64,000 nt of DNA from Sarcophilus harrisii (Eukaryota > Chordata > Mammalia > Dasyuromorphia > Dasyuridae). The translations under genes and the position numbers were made by a program. Positions 12,430 through 23,765 of the stretch are shown one piece after another; the stretch's first letter is position 1, and each line of letters starts with the position of its first letter. The notes under the pieces were generated by a model. It was not told the origin of the DNA, ran no database searches, and worked only from the letters and a program-made list of their open reading frames with translations. The DNA lies in contig NC_045432.1 of the NCBI RefSeq assembly GCF_902635505.1, positions 77,055,051-77,119,050 on the forward strand. The letters are read 5' to 3'.

Positions 12430-12695
12430 CTCGGGCCTTTGCCCAGGCCGGGCTCCTTGCCTGAAACGCCCTCTCCCTCCCGATCCCTGGCTCACTTCAA
12501 GGCCCTGCAGTCACCAGCTAGTCATGGCAGCCTTTCCACAATTAGCATCCCTTATATCTTCAGATAATCTTGCATTTGCTTCTGTGGGAGCATATTGCTA
12601 TGACCTCCCAGGGGAATGGCAGCTCTTTGAAGGCAGGAATTGTTTTTCATTGTCTCTCTGGGCCCCCAGCACTCAGCAAATAACACTAGGATTTT
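12430..12695 (+). repeat. L2 LINE 3' end
   Basis: The order CCTTGCCTGAAACGCCCTC, then GGCAGCTCTTTGAAGGCAGG, then CCCCCAGCACTCAGCAAATA is that of the L2 3' end in sense orientation. Confidence 0.65.
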
Positions 12696-13529
12696 AACAA
12701 TTGCTTGTCAAGCTGAGTCAAGTGAAGTCCAATACTGGAGTTAGACTGTGCCTCTGTCAACAAGCCAAGGGGGCTCTGGGGACCGTCCCACCTTTGATGG
12801 TATCAAGCCTTCTACTGGATCTCAACGTCCAGAGGCCACCAGCTGGTTTGGGACCCCCAGGCCAGCAGGAGCAAGAGCCTTGTACCCAAGCAAATAAACA
12901 GACAGGTTTTCCAAAGAAATGGACAGGTTTTCTGTGGGGAAAGAGGGCAAAGCTAGCTTCGGGGTCCCTTCGTTAGCCAAAGCTTCCTGGTTTCTGTGTG
13001 TCTACACACAGCACAACTCTAATCCTCATCACAGTAATCCCAGCAGGACCTTTATTATTGGTTCCTGGAAGTGAAACTTGACCTTGATACATCATCGATT
13101 GTCATTCCCCAAATGAGCCGCTAATCATGACTCAGCAAGTCCATCTGTCAGGCCGAGAGCTGGGGAGGAGGATGGGGGAGGGACAAGGGGCCAACCTGAG
13201 CATCTGAGGATGAGATTCATGTGGGCTCCTGGCCCTCCTCACCATTCCATGGAGACCTGTTGCTGAGCTGGGGGCGCTCGGGCTCCAAGTCCCTGACCCC
13301 CAGACCAAGGATCCTGAGGCTGAGCTTCCCACCTGCCCTTCCGCCTCTTTCAGCACTGTCAAGTACTCGGTACAATGTCACTCAAATGCACTATGGGAAA
13401 AAAGAAAGGTGTCTCTTTTGCCATCCATCCCCCTAAGTGATTTTCATTAGTTTACACTTTCCAGGCTTATTTGGACTTTGGATGAATTGACAAACTGAAC
13501 TGGCTTTGAGGGGGCCTTCTCTTACCACA

Positions 13530-13875
13530 GATCCACCCTCCCCAGACCCACAAAAACACTCCCTTCTCCCAGCGATTAGGGCAAATCTAACCACGTCCCT
13601 CCCCTACTCTATAAATTCGTTGACTCCCTATTGTCTCTAGAATAAGACGTAAACCTCTCTTGGGGGCTTATAAAGCACCAGACAATTTGGACGGAGACTT
13701 ATTATATATCATTTTCTAGCATATAATATATATTACAAAAGATTCTCCTTGCTCCGGCCTAATCCAACCATCCAGTTTTCTCATCCCTCAATAGGGTATT
13801 CTACCTGGACGCTCTGAGTTGTTCCCCTGGCCGGCTGTTCTCCATTCCTTGAAGACTCAGTTCGAAAACCCCCTT
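13530..13875 (+). repeat. L2 LINE fragment
   Basis: ACTCCCTATTGTCTCTAGAA preceded by CCTCCCCTACTC, with later CCTGGCCGGCTGTTCTCC, follows the L2 ORF2/3' order with an AT-rich insertion near 13,700-13,740. Confidence 0.55.
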
Positions 13876-14113
13876 TCTTCCAGTCGATGATTCCCCCCTT
13901 TTTTAATATCCTGAAACTCTTTGGAGGCCAAGGGAAAGGACTGGGCTTTTAAATGGCTGAAATCCAATACCCAACAGCACAAAGGAAACCGGTTGTTAAA
14001 TAAAGAAGTAGCTAATTTCATGGACTCCCTAAAATTGATCCATGAAGTATCCCTGAGGTTCAGAACCTCAGCCATATAGGAAGCCTTTCTTCCTCCACAA
14101 CTTCTGTGGATCT

Positions 14114-14140
14114 CTAACCCTAACCCTAACCCTAACCCTA
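14114..14140 (-). repeat. Interstitial telomere-like tract (CCCTAA)4.5
   Basis: A 27-bp perfect run of the vertebrate telomere unit in the CCCTAA orientation. It is longer than the tract at 5,714 and in the opposite orientation. Confidence 0.9.
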
Positions 14141-14204
14141 CATATGGATGATAGGTGTTGTATATGTTCCATAGATTTAACACACACATGTATCTATGGG
14201 CTGT

Positions 14205-14320
14205 TTCTGCGATAGAAACGAAAGTTTCTTAAGGGTAGAAGCCTTTTTCTTTTTGTCTTTGTATTTCCAGGACCTAGCATGAAGCCTAGAACACAGTAGG
14301 TCCTTAAGAAATGCTTCTTT
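14205..14320 (+). repeat. L2 LINE 3' end
   Basis: CAGGACCTAGCATGAAGCCT followed by AGAACACAGTAGGTCCTTAA is the L2 3' tail in sense orientation. Confidence 0.55.
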
Positions 14321-14324
14321 GAAG

Positions 14325-14560
14325 GAAACTAGCATTCATTAAGCACCCACCATGCGCTAAGCCAAAACAAATGAAAATGTTTTCTCATTCAACTCTCTGG
14401 ACAACTTTTGGAGATAGGTGCTTTTATTAGCCCTGTTTTACATTTGAGGAAACTGAGGCAGAAGGCAATTGATTCACCCAAGGTCACGCAACTAGGATTT
14501 GAACTCATCTCTTCCTGCTTCCAGGCCCAGCACTTTCTCCATTGTGCCACCTGACTGTTC
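14325..14560 (-). repeat. THER1/MIR SINE, nearly full length
   Basis: CATTCATTAAGCACCCACCA at the left, then TTTACATTTGAGGAAACTGA, CCCAAGGTCACGCAACTAGG and CTCCATTGTGCCACCTGAC at the right give the complete antisense order of a therian CORE-SINE. Confidence 0.8.
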
Positions 14561-14859
14561 TCCCTTGTAGGATAAGGCAGGAATAAAGTGAACAGCAGGA
14601 CCAAATGTCTAGGTTTCTAAAGCTTGTAAATAGGGGCTTCCAGTCTCACCTTTCCCAGGAATCTGCTACTCATAAAATAGGAACCATTGACCACAAAGAT
14701 AAAGTATAAACTTTTTATCTCAGCATTTGAGGCTTTTTTTTTCATTTTTTTAATTGACAAAAAGTTGCCTTTTCTCTTTCTCACCTTCCCTTCTCCACCC
14801 CCCCCCCGCATTGGAAAAGAACAAGAAACCTTGTTACCAACATGTATAGTCAAGAAAAA

Positions 14860-15345
14860 CAAATCTATCTTGACATTCAAAGCTTTCCCTGATCTAGCTG
14901 TACCCTCCCATCCCAGCTTGAGAGATTCTTCAAGTCTCTTTCACCTATCTCATACTGGAGTCACACCGGCCTAGTCTGGGTTCTTTAAGTAGCCCTGTCT
15001 TTGTGTTTCCCACCCCTGTGCCTTTGCTCACACTATTCCCCTGCCTGAAGTGCCTTTTCCACACCCATCTCTCTTAAAATCCTCCCGAGTTTCCAGGGCC
15101 TGTTCCCGCGCCATCCCCTTCACTCAGTCTTTCCCGATCACCTCGGTCAGATGGGTTTGTGAACGGCATCTCTCCTACATCACCTCTCCTAGTTTGCTGA
15201 CTATTAGTCATTGGGTATATGTCATATCCCAAGGGACTATAATCCCTCTGAGGGCAAAGATCATATCATCTCCTTTGCATTTCCCCCATCACTCAGCCCA
15301 AGGGTTTGTACGCGGCAGATGTTTCGTGGGTATTCGTTGAATGAA
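14860..15345 (+). repeat. L2 LINE 3' half
   Basis: The phrases GCCTTTGCTCACACTATTCC, TTTCCCGATCACCTC and CCTCTGAGGGCAAAGATC, with TATTCGTTGAATGAAATC at the end, follow the L2 3' region in order. The copy is old. Confidence 0.65.
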
Positions 15346-15834
15346 ATCGCTTACGACTATATAATGCAATGACCTCAAAGAATATTCTTTCCTTAGCTCC
15401 GGATTACTAGGGCTTGGAAAAGCTCAACCAAGAGCCCCTCCGATTTCTTCCCCTAGTATCAAAAGCTTGAAATGGAAAGAATCGCAATGGGAGGGTTAAG
15501 CAGAAACCCTTTTTGTCAGAGACATCACCCTTGAATTTGCGCTCTTGAAGGAAGACGTGGGGAGCCTCAAGTTCCATTAGTAGTGAAGTCTCAGGTATTC
15601 AAAAAGCTAATTCCATTTGAATGAAGCTTCCTCTGTCTTCTGAGGGAACCAAGCCCGAGTCCTGGTTTCCATAACAGCTCAGCCACAACAACTATTCATT
15701 CTATTCCTCTGAGCCAGGCCCTTGCCAGGAATCGGTCCCACTTACTTGTGGAAGACACTAGTCTTAATGACAGCCCTCTAGTTCAAAGTCAGCATCACCC
15801 CACAAATGTCTCATTTCCGACATTAGACTCATGG

Positions 15835-16070
15835 TTCACATTGTACATGAAAACAACCATTGTTTGACCGATACATGAAAACAGCTGTTTTGTTGATTGA
15901 TATATGAAAACAGCCATTGGTTGACCTGCAATGAAAACAGCCATTGGTTGATCAATACATCAAAACAGCTGTTTTGTTGACTGATACATAAAAACAGCCA
16001 TTGGTTGATCCACAATAAAAACAGCCGTTGGTTGACCCATACATGAAAACGGCCATTGGTTGACTGACTA
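15835..16070 (+). repeat. Minisatellite, about 8 units of 26-30 bp
   Basis: Units centre on ATGAAAACAGCCATTGGTTG. A variant unit with AACAGCTGTTTTGTTGA appears second and fifth, so units recur in a rough three-unit pattern. The minus-strand Trp/Leu/Phe-rich frame across it is only the repeat translated. Confidence 0.85.
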
Positions 16071-16264
16071 CCTGCCTCACTTGTCAATCAGGTACTCTTG
16101 AAAAGTATGGAATATAGAATATAGAAAGTACCGAATAAGGACCTCCAAAACGGGAAGGTGGCCAAGGTTCTGTTGGCTAACTAGAGAACGATATTAGTGG
16201 TCCCCTCCCACATTCTGCATCTACTCCCCAGACTCTGCTAGCAGAAACAGTTCAAGACAGGCTG

Positions 16265-16425
16265 ATGGATCTGCTAGAGAACTCTGAAGCCATCTAGTCC
16301 AAACCCCTCATTTGACCCAAGAGGAAACAGAAGCCAAAAGTTAAGTGACCCACCCAAGATCACACAAATTCTATGAGATGGGGTAGGATTTGAACCCAAC
16401 TCCTCTGACCAAAACCGGTGGCCTC
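16265..16425 (-). repeat. MIR SINE
   Basis: AGAGGAAACAGAAGCCAAAA, then GTTAAGTGACCCACCCAAGA and TAGGATTTGAACCCAACTCC, is the antisense MIR core. Confidence 0.65.
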
Positions 16426-16479
16426 CTTCTCTATTCCAAAAAGTATCATCCCTACTGTGGAAAGACGTGGACCTGCTGC

Positions 16480-16560
16480 TTTTCCTGTTTTTTCCTATTT
16501 ATTAAGCACTTGGCACTGGATCGGGCTTTGGGAAAGTTCATAAATAAAATCAATCACAAC
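16480..16560 (-). repeat. MIR 5'-part fragment
   Basis: TATTTATTAAGCACTTGGCA followed by CTGGATCGGGCTTTG is a MIR/THER1 antisense start. Short and isolated. Confidence 0.4.
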
Positions 16561-16599
16561 TATGAAGGAAAATGGCTAGAAGGCTCCCCAAATGTGTGT

Positions 16600-18340
16600 G
16601 AATGGAGCTGGGGCTGAGATGGGATAGGAGATGCCAGTTGATTTTGAGCCGTTGGTTAAAATATTGGGGTGGGAACTTAAGAATACTCCCAAGGACTGAG
16701 CACATTTGAGCCCCGGGTGCCGTGTCCGAGTCCTTCTGGCATCTTATTGTCCAAAATTCTTTTGGGGGAGGCTGGTTAAAAGGCACCGCAGGAGGCAAAG
16801 CAAAACACGTACACATGTGTGCACACACCATGGCTGCACCTTTGATTTCTAACTGACATGGTAGATGTAGGGTTTGGGAGAAAGGCAAGGGGGCAGTTGG
16901 ATTCACTAAGTTCTTGTGTAACCTGGGGAGATGGCCTGGTAAATGGAAGCTGGGGGGGACTAATACCTCTGGATCGGCTGCTGGCTCTCCTCAGTCTAGC
17001 CTGTCCTCTGTCAGAAGAACGGGAAGGGATCCCAGCGTTTTTCCCGACTAGTGGTGGAGTTTAATGGGCTCATGGGATGGAGGAGCTTTGGCGAATGGGT
17101 GGAGGTGGTAGAAGGGGCAGCTCTTCCTTTGCCTGATCCTCTAAAAGTTCTGCAGACAAGTCAGGGGTCACATACATGGGCGTGGGGGTGAACCTTTGCT
17201 GCTGGGCACCCACATGTGCCGGGCCTTTGGAGCCCAAACCTTCCAAATAGCTAAGGAACAGAGAAGCCTGAGAAACGGGAACCCGGCAGGTGGCTCGGGG
17301 TTCTGGGGATCAGAGTCCCTTTGGAAGCTGAGCATTAAGCTGAGTGAGGAAGGGGCCGCTGTGGGATAGATTTCAGCATCAGCCTGGGGAAAAACACCAG
17401 GCTATTTCTGTAGCCTGCCTTACTCCAATTGTGACTTAATTAACATGCTCGCTCCGACAGGGGCTGTCTGCTCCCGGGTCCTTCAGGGGCTCGTGGTGCC
17501 CCTTTGCTGCACCTGCCAAAAGGAGAGAGAACGGCGGCTCCTCCTCTGCAGCAGCTGCCTCCTGTGCCCCCTGTGGGGGCCGGGGGGATCACATTTCACC
17601 GCGTCTTACCTTGCCTGCCAATGGGATGAACGGCCTCCCTTCTGGAGCTGGCATGGGCAGCCGGCCTGTCCAGGGACATCTCCTAGAACCTGGAGAAATG
17701 AGGATGGAAGACTTGCTCCACTGGGGAGACCACTGTCTCCCTTCTTCCCTTTCCCCCTCAGCTTCTTTTGCCAGGGCCCCCCTCAGAGGGCCACCTTCTC
17801 CCAGCCTCCTCCTGTGGCCCTGTGCCCCTGGGGCCTCTGGGGTGCCATCTCCAAAAGTGAACTCCGGCCAGCTCTGAGACCAGGAGCAACAGCCTGATGC
17901 TGACTCACTGCCTAGAACGTGGAAGCGAGGAGTTCGAATGAGTGAAACCTCTGGTCTCTCAGGAGGCAGCCGAGAAGTACAGGAGAGGGAGCGCCCGGCT
18001 CTGTTGTGCCTTCTCAGCCTTAGCACCAAGGAGGGAGGGAGGCGGGGGGGGGGGGGGGGGGGAGAAGCAAAGTTTGTTCGAGCCTCCTCTTTTAACCCCT
18101 TAGAGACTCACTCCGGCTTAGGAAGAGATGCAGGTATGCTGCCTCATGGGTGCTTGAGCACAGGTTGGCCCTCCTGCACAAGCAGGCCTTACGCTTGGTC
18201 TTAAAGAAACCACAAAACGGCCAGAAGGGGACGATTCGCCAGTCATTCCATCTTTACAGCCGGACCGGGGGCAGGATTTCGGGGAGAGCCAGAGCTAGCC
18301 CTTAGGTTTAGGGTGTCAATTTCTTACAGGCCAAGGCCGG
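16600..18340. other. GC-rich intergenic DNA, no gene identified
   Basis: Long frames occur on both strands at 17,445-18,030, but both are Pro/Gly/Arg/Ser-rich as expected from GC-rich DNA, they overlap each other, and neither has a family resemblance. I do not call a gene. Confidence 0.45.
18044..18062 (+). repeat. Poly-G run of 19
   Basis: A homopolymer of 19 G at the end of a GGGA-rich stretch. Its exact length is unreliable. Confidence 0.8.
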
Positions 18341-18349
18341 ACTTGATCA

Positions 18350-18430
18350 GCCAATTCATCAAAATGAGCATTTATTAAGTGCTTGCTGTATACCAGGCCT
18401 TACAGTAGATGCTGTGGAAAGAACAGTAAT
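18350..18430 (-). repeat. THER1/MIR fragment
   Basis: GAGCATTTATTAAGTGCTTG followed by CTGTATACCAGGCCTTACAG is the antisense start of a THER1/MIR element. Confidence 0.6.
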
Positions 18431-18934
18431 GAACATGTAGGCCCCACTGCCATGGAACACATGTGGGAACAGCCACCAAGGATGTATCCATGCGGCGCGT
18501 GTGGGAATGGCCGCGATGCAAGTGACCGTGGAATGTCGATACCTACATGTGTTGTCTAAATGGCTCACGGGTGACTTAGATAGATATGATCCGAAAGTGG
18601 GAGTGTCCCTACAGGGAGGGGGCCCGAGGCCTCTTGCTGATAGCATCAGTTTACTAGTTGGGAGAGGGGTAGGCAGGCTCCAGGAGCAGCCCTGAGGGAT
18701 CAGGCGGGCAGGCTCTCCATCTCCCCAGCCTCCAATGTTGGTGGCTACTTCCCTGATCATTCTTAAGGAAGAGAATAAGCCCTTAGGTTCCGCTCACCAC
18801 CTTATTACCTTCCCACAAATTGCTAGTCACACACAATACCATCACAAAGAGAGAACAGCGGATAAACCCATAATCCAAACACGACTGGTGGAGCTGTCCA
18901 GATTACAACATACCAAAGATACCAGAGAGTGAAT

Positions 18935-19041
18935 GAGCTCTTCAGCAGGGAGTGAGAAAAACCCTTAGTTATAAAAATAGCCTGTGTGACCCTGGGTGAG
19001 TCACTTAACCCCAATTGCTTCAGCAAAAAAAAAAAAAAAAA
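18935..19041 (+). repeat. Short tRNA-like SINE with A tail
   Basis: GTGTGACCCTGGGTGAGTCA, then CTTAACCCCAATTGCTTCAG, ends in 17 A (19025-19041). This is a common marsupial SINE tail. The left part is diverged. Confidence 0.7.
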
Positions 19042-19194
19042 TCATCCTGCCCAGAAGATCCGTTCTCAACAATCTCTAGAATTTCAACCAATGCAGGGAC
19101 CGAAGGGGCCAGCCTCCCATGGGCACACGCCATCCAAAGTCTCTCTCATAGTAGGCAAAGTCTGAGATGAGAGTCCATGGTACAGGCTGGAGAG

Positions 19195-19860
19195 TGACGA
19201 GAGCATAAATTGTTCACTCTTTGTCACTTGGTTTTTAAAAATAAATTGTGGTTGATATCCTTTGGGTTTATCTCACTGCATTTCTCTCAGTATCTCTCCC
19301 AAAGAACATATATTTTAAAGGGAAAAAAGAGGGAAAAGATTTGTTGAAATCCCCCAAATGAATCCTATATTAGAGAATATTTGCAATGCTCCATAGCCGT
19401 GGACCTCCTGCTTCTGCAAAAGAACGGGAGAGAGTGGCTGCTCCTCTCTCTTCGGGGCCGTGCTCGTTCCTTGCCCTTCTACAACACTCATTTTCCATCA
19501 TTCTGCCATGATTATTTCCTGTGTACGTTTCTATTTACATGATTGGATTCATGGTGTAGCTCACCGGCTCGTCTCTACTTACTCTGCACGGGAGCGTGGA
19601 AATCTCGCCCCGCTCTCCGAATCTGTCATATTCACTGTTGCTTCTAGCCCAGCGATAATCTATTGCACTCGTGTCCCACGATTTATTCCCCAACTGGTGG
19701 GCATCTGTTTCTAATTCTCTGCTACCACAAAAAGGGCTGCTGTATAGCTTTGGAAATGCAGGGGGCCCTTCTTATTATCCACAGTCTCCTTGGAGTATAT
19801 GACCAGGAGTAGGATCCTTGGGTCAAGGGACATGGGGGGATTCTTAACCAAACAAGAGAT
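19195..19860 (-). repeat. L1 3' end, antisense
   Basis: AACTGGTGGGCATCTGTTTC, then GCTACCACAAAAAGGGCTGC and a GGATCCTTGGGTCAAGGG-like end, is the antisense of the L1 ORF2 C-terminus and 3' region in its usual marsupial form. Confidence 0.65.
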
Positions 19861-19908
19861 CGAGGCGGTGACATAAGATAAAATGGATCATTTTGATTCC
19901 ATGAAATG

Positions 19909-20040
19909 CAACAATTTCCACCGAAAAATCCAACAATTTCCACCGAAAAATCCAACAATTTCCACCAAAAAATCGAACAATTTCCACCAAAAAATCGAAC
20001 AATTTCCACCAAAAAATCGAACAATTTCCACCGAAACAAA
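19909..20040 (+). repeat. 22-bp minisatellite, 6 copies
   Basis: The unit core AACAATTTCCACCGAAAAAT recurs every 22 bp (starts 19909, 19931, 19953, 19975 and on). Early units carry CCG and later ones CCA. Copies are nearly identical, which suggests recent amplification. Confidence 0.9.
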
Positions 20041-21010
20041 ATTCATGCTTCAAAGATAAGACAGGAAATGGTCAGATGGGAAAAATCTTTCTGTCAACAT
20101 TTTCAGATAAGAATTCGGTATCTAAGGTACAGCAACAACCAACCCACATACGTGTATACATACATCCACATGCCCGACACACACACATATACATACATGG
20201 ATATGTAATGGGGCTTAGAGCAGACCCAGATCCCCCAAATGGGGGCATCCTACCTCAGACCGAAGACATGCTTTTCTCTATCACCTGGGTGGTGATAATT
20301 TCATCACTGTAGCCACAACAGACTGCATCTTTAGAACGGCCGTGTTGGGACAGTCTCGCCCTCTTTCTGCTAGCTCTTTCTTAAGTCCAGAGAGAGTTAA
20401 AGGTGGGCTTCCTGAACTGAGTCCTTGAGGGAAGAAGGGCTTATTTTCCCTGCCTCACCTTTTTAGGCTTCAGAAACCGGCGAGGGGTTTGTTTCTGTTC
20501 TGTTCTGTTTATCCTTTTCAGTTCCAGGTAACAGCAAGGAGCCTCATGGGATTAGGAGTTTAAGCCATGGTTACCTTGAAAGCAGGATTCCAGGAGGGAT
20601 GCTGCAGCCAGCCAGGGTGCTTGGGACTCAAACCCAAAGAGGCCTTTGGACTTGGGATTTGGAATGCTGCTCTGTAGGAACTGAGCAAAACTGGGAATCT
20701 AGTCTCTGTCCCTTTCCAGAGTAGGAGATGGGACCCAGGGGAATTATGCCCCAGGCGGCGGAATAGATGTATATTTGTATTATAACTTAAGTAAATTGTC
20801 TTTTTTAAAAGCTAGTCCAGTGGTTAAATGGAGCGGGTGACAAGTGAACACCTCCTCAAGTTGCCCTTATGTCATTGTGAGGCCTGGAAATACTGGCAAA
20901 GCCTAGGTACCCCAGACCGCAGTCTTTTGGCAGAGAGACGAAGGTATAACGCATCTGACGATGGGGGCCAACATGGTCAGTGTTGCGTTTATTTATCTGG
21001 GATAGATAGA
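20041..21010. other. Intergenic DNA, no gene seen
   Basis: A CA/TA-rich patch at 20,150-20,205; otherwise unremarkable and without coding evidence. Confidence 0.45.
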
Positions 21011-21014
21011 CAGC

Positions 21015-21016
<2 letters not shown>

Positions 21017-21060
<44 letters not shown>
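21017..21060 (+). repeat. (CA)n microsatellite
   Basis: About 22 CA units. It directly precedes an L1 fragment. Confidence 0.9.
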
Positions 21061-21063
<3 letters not shown>

Positions 21064-21625
21064 CAAAAGTCATTCCCCGATAGACAAATGCTCGAAAGAT
21101 ACAAATCAAATGGTTCTCAAAAGAATTCCAAGTTTTGTAAACGCTATAAGAAAAATGCAAATCAAAACAATGGGGAAAAATGAAATGAAATGAAATTTTT
21201 TTAGATGGAGTTTCACCTCTCACCCACTAAATTGGCAGGTGACAAAAAATAGGAGTAATCTATTTGGAAGGACTGAGGAATAACAGGCACAATAAATGCA
21301 TCATTGGTGGAGCTGTGAATCGGTACCACCATTATGCAAAGTCATTTGGAATTATAAATTATGCTTTACCCAGAGATCCCACTACTAGGCGATGACCTCA
21401 AGGAGGTCACTGACAAAAAGGAACGCTCCATATACACCAAAATATCGATTGTAGCACTTTTTATGGTAACAGATAGTTGGAAATAGAGTAGATGCCCATT
21501 GATTGGGGAAGGACTAAACAAAGTGGTCCATGAATGACGGGATAAATCTGTGCTATGAGAAATGAGGAGTGTGATAAACACAGAGAAGCATGGAAAGGTC
21601 TCCACGAGCTGATGCAGACAGAAGC
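21061..21625 (+). repeat. L1 ORF2 C-terminal and 3' part, sense
   Basis: AAAAATGCAAATCAAAACAA, then TCACCTCTCACCCACTAAAT, ATTGGTGGAGCTGTGAATC, and GATGCCCATTGATTGGGGAA follow the L1 ORF2 C-terminal to 3' UTR order. Old and not coding. Confidence 0.75.
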
Positions 21626-21634
21626 GAGTGCCCA

Positions 21635-21770
21635 GTGTTCCTCAGTTTCTTTGTCTGTAAAAATAAGCCGGAGAAGGAAATGGCAAGCCACTCCAGGACC
21701 TCTGCCAAGAAAATTCTAAATAGGGTCATGAAGAGTTGGACGTGACTGAAAAGATTAAACAACAAAACAA
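21635..21770 (+). repeat. Marsupial SINE with RTE-like tail
   Basis: CCTCAGTTTCTTTGTCTGTA, then GAGAAGGAAATGGCAAGCCA and GTCATGAAGAGTTGGACGTG with an A-rich end. The second half resembles BovB/RTE 3' tails, as expected for RTE-mobilised SINEs. Confidence 0.7.
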
Positions 21771-21774
21771 GCAG

Positions 21775-22010
21775 CATATAGGATGGTTTACTGGACTTGG
21801 AGTCCAGAAGACTTGAATTTGGAAACTGTTTCACACACTTCCTCTCTGGGTGACCCTGAGCAAGTTATTTAACTTTTATTTGCCTCATTTCCTACACTTT
21901 AAAATGGAGATGATACCTCTTGGGATAGTGGTAAGGATCATAAATAAGAAGATATTTATAAAGCCCAGTGCCTGACACATAGTAGGCACTTAATAAATAT
22001 TTATCTCCTT
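21775..22010 (+). repeat. MIR SINE, sense
   Basis: GACTTGGAGTCCAGAAGACT, then GACCCTGAGCAAGTTATTTA, and a CCTGACACATAGTAGGCACT end with TAATAAAT give the sense MIR order. Confidence 0.8.
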
Positions 22011-22584
22011 TCTGACTGTTTTTACTTTTTTTTCTTTTAAAAATTATTCCGTATTATTTGAGCTGCTGGAGGCATAGAATATAGAAGAAATTCTGGTGAT
22101 ACGAAAAGAAAATATTTTTGTTCCTCCAGATACATTTCTTTATTATTTTTCTAGCTCTATAAAATAACTCTTTGGTAAGTTCCAGTGTTTTAGCACTGAA
22201 TAAGTAAAGTAATCCTATAACATTGGCATTTGTGTTATATCGGCAGGTCCGACCGATGAACAATTAATATTTTTCCAATTATATGTCTGCCTTTATTTCT
22301 GAAAAGATCATTTTGTAGTTGTATTCATATATTGCTTTAATTCATCTCAGTTGATTCTTTTAAGGTTTTCTAGGTAGACTATTATTTCACCTATAAAAAG
22401 CAATTCAGGTTCTTCTTTGCCTACGTTTATTACCTCCATTTTTCCTCATCTTATTGCTATAAGTAGTATTTCCAGCACTGTGTTAAATACCAATGGCTAT
22501 AACGGTCTTCCTTCCTGATCTTATTGGAAAGGTACCAGGTTAAAGAAAGATTCATTTATTCCTATTGCAAAAACCCTCTGCTAA

Positions 22585-22820
22585 GACGTTGTTATTATGG
22601 TTGAATTGTTTCAGTTGTGCCCGATTTTTTATGCCCCTATTTGGGCGTGGTTGGCCAGTTCATTCTCCAGCTCATTTTACAGATGAGGAAACTGAGGCAA
22701 ACAGGGTGAAGTGACTTGCCCAGGATCACACAGCTAAGAAGTATCTGAAACTGGATTGAAACTCAGGTTTTCCCCACTCTAGGCATGGTTTTATAGTCAC
22801 TGCATCATCTGGCTGCCCTA
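22585..22820 (-). repeat. Marsupial CORE-SINE with RTE-like end
   Basis: TTTCAGTTGTGCCCGATTTT, then GGCCAGTTCATTCTCCAGCT, then ACAGATGAGGAAACTGAGGC, GTGACTTGCCCAGGATCACA and CATCATCTGGCTGCCC. Full length or nearly so, inserted in L1. Confidence 0.8.
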
Positions 22821-22832
22821 AAGTAAGGCTTT

Positions 22833-22875
22833 GGCCGGCCACAAATGGATTCCTAAGTGGCCTTTGTGGCCGGCC
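22833..22875. repeat. Perfect 13-bp inverted repeat (hairpin)
   Basis: GGCCGGCCACAAA at 22833-22845 pairs with TTTGTGGCCGGCC at 22863-22875 across a 17-nt loop. The stem is mostly G/C and sits in AT-rich L1 DNA. Confidence 0.9.
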
Positions 22876-23389
22876 CAAGTGCTACCGATACTCCCGGGGT
22901 TTAAGTCTGATCTTGACTTTTCATGAATTTATATTTTATAATTTAACTTTTTTTACATCTCGAGGTAGGTGGTGAATTAAGCCCAATAATGGCTAACGTT
23001 GAGTTGAATTATTATATATTTAATGGCATGAATATTATGCTGCTGTTGGGGTTTTTCCCTCCGAGCTGGGATGTTTTGGGAACTGGTTTTAGAATCGATT
23101 GATCTTTCAATCTTACCTGAGCTGACCCCTATATTTTACTCCAACATCGATGAATTTTAATGCCTGTTATCCAGGACCACCAATGGCAGTGAATGTGTTT
23201 GATGATCATTTTGCTTATTGTTATTAGTATTTCGCTTGCTCAAGACTGTTTGATGTTTGTGAAGATCACTTCTGAGCTCACCGGTGTATTATTCTTTGGA
23301 AATGGGTGAAATATCGATTTGGTCTTGATCTCTTTTGTTGATGAAAGCATTTAGAGACACGAATTTCTCCCTAAGGACTCCCTAATCAA

Positions 23390-23765
23390 TTTACCATTCC
23401 ATTTGCCACAGTGACTTTTTAAAACCTTTCCATCCTCCTTTGTCCCTCCCCTCTTAGCTGAGGACCTTCTCTCATATTCCCCTAAAAAAAATTGGGGCCA
23501 CTCAGTAAGAGCTCCCTTTCCTCACCCCTCCTTCTCATCTTGCATCACTCCGCATCTATCCCAACTCTCTTTCACCCCTCTCTCAGATGAAGAGATGATG
23601 CTTCTTGCCAAGGAAATTCCCTCTCCATGTGGTCTGCCCTCTCTATCATCCCTATTGTCGGACTCATTTTCAATCTCTCCTTGTCTACTGGCCACTCACC
23701 TGCTGCCTTTAAAGCCTGTCCCATGTCTCCCTCATCCTTACAGAACCCTCATTTGGAGCAAGTCA
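23390..23765 (+). repeat. L2 LINE ORF2 fragment
   Basis: TTCAATCTCTCCTTGTCTAC, then TGGCCACTCACCTGCTGCCT and CCCATGTCTCCCTCATCC, matches the remembered L2 ORF2 upstream region in sense. Confidence 0.6.

Larger units (their letters stand above)
22020..23385 (-). repeat. L1 ORF2 fragments, antisense, interrupted by a SINE
   Basis: TTTTCTAGCTCTATAAAATA, CTTTATTTCTGAAAAGATCA-like text, TTCCAGCACTGTGTTAAATA and TTGTTGATGAAAGCATTTAG are antisense L1 ORF2 phrases. A SINE splits it at about 22,585-22,820. The middle part (22,880-23,300) is very diverged. Confidence 0.6.

Noticed and set aside
17445-18029. Overlapping 150- and 146-codon frames on opposite strands
   Set aside because: Both are Pro/Gly/Arg/Ser-rich in GC-rich DNA; no family resemblance, splice logic or poly(A) signal tied to either.
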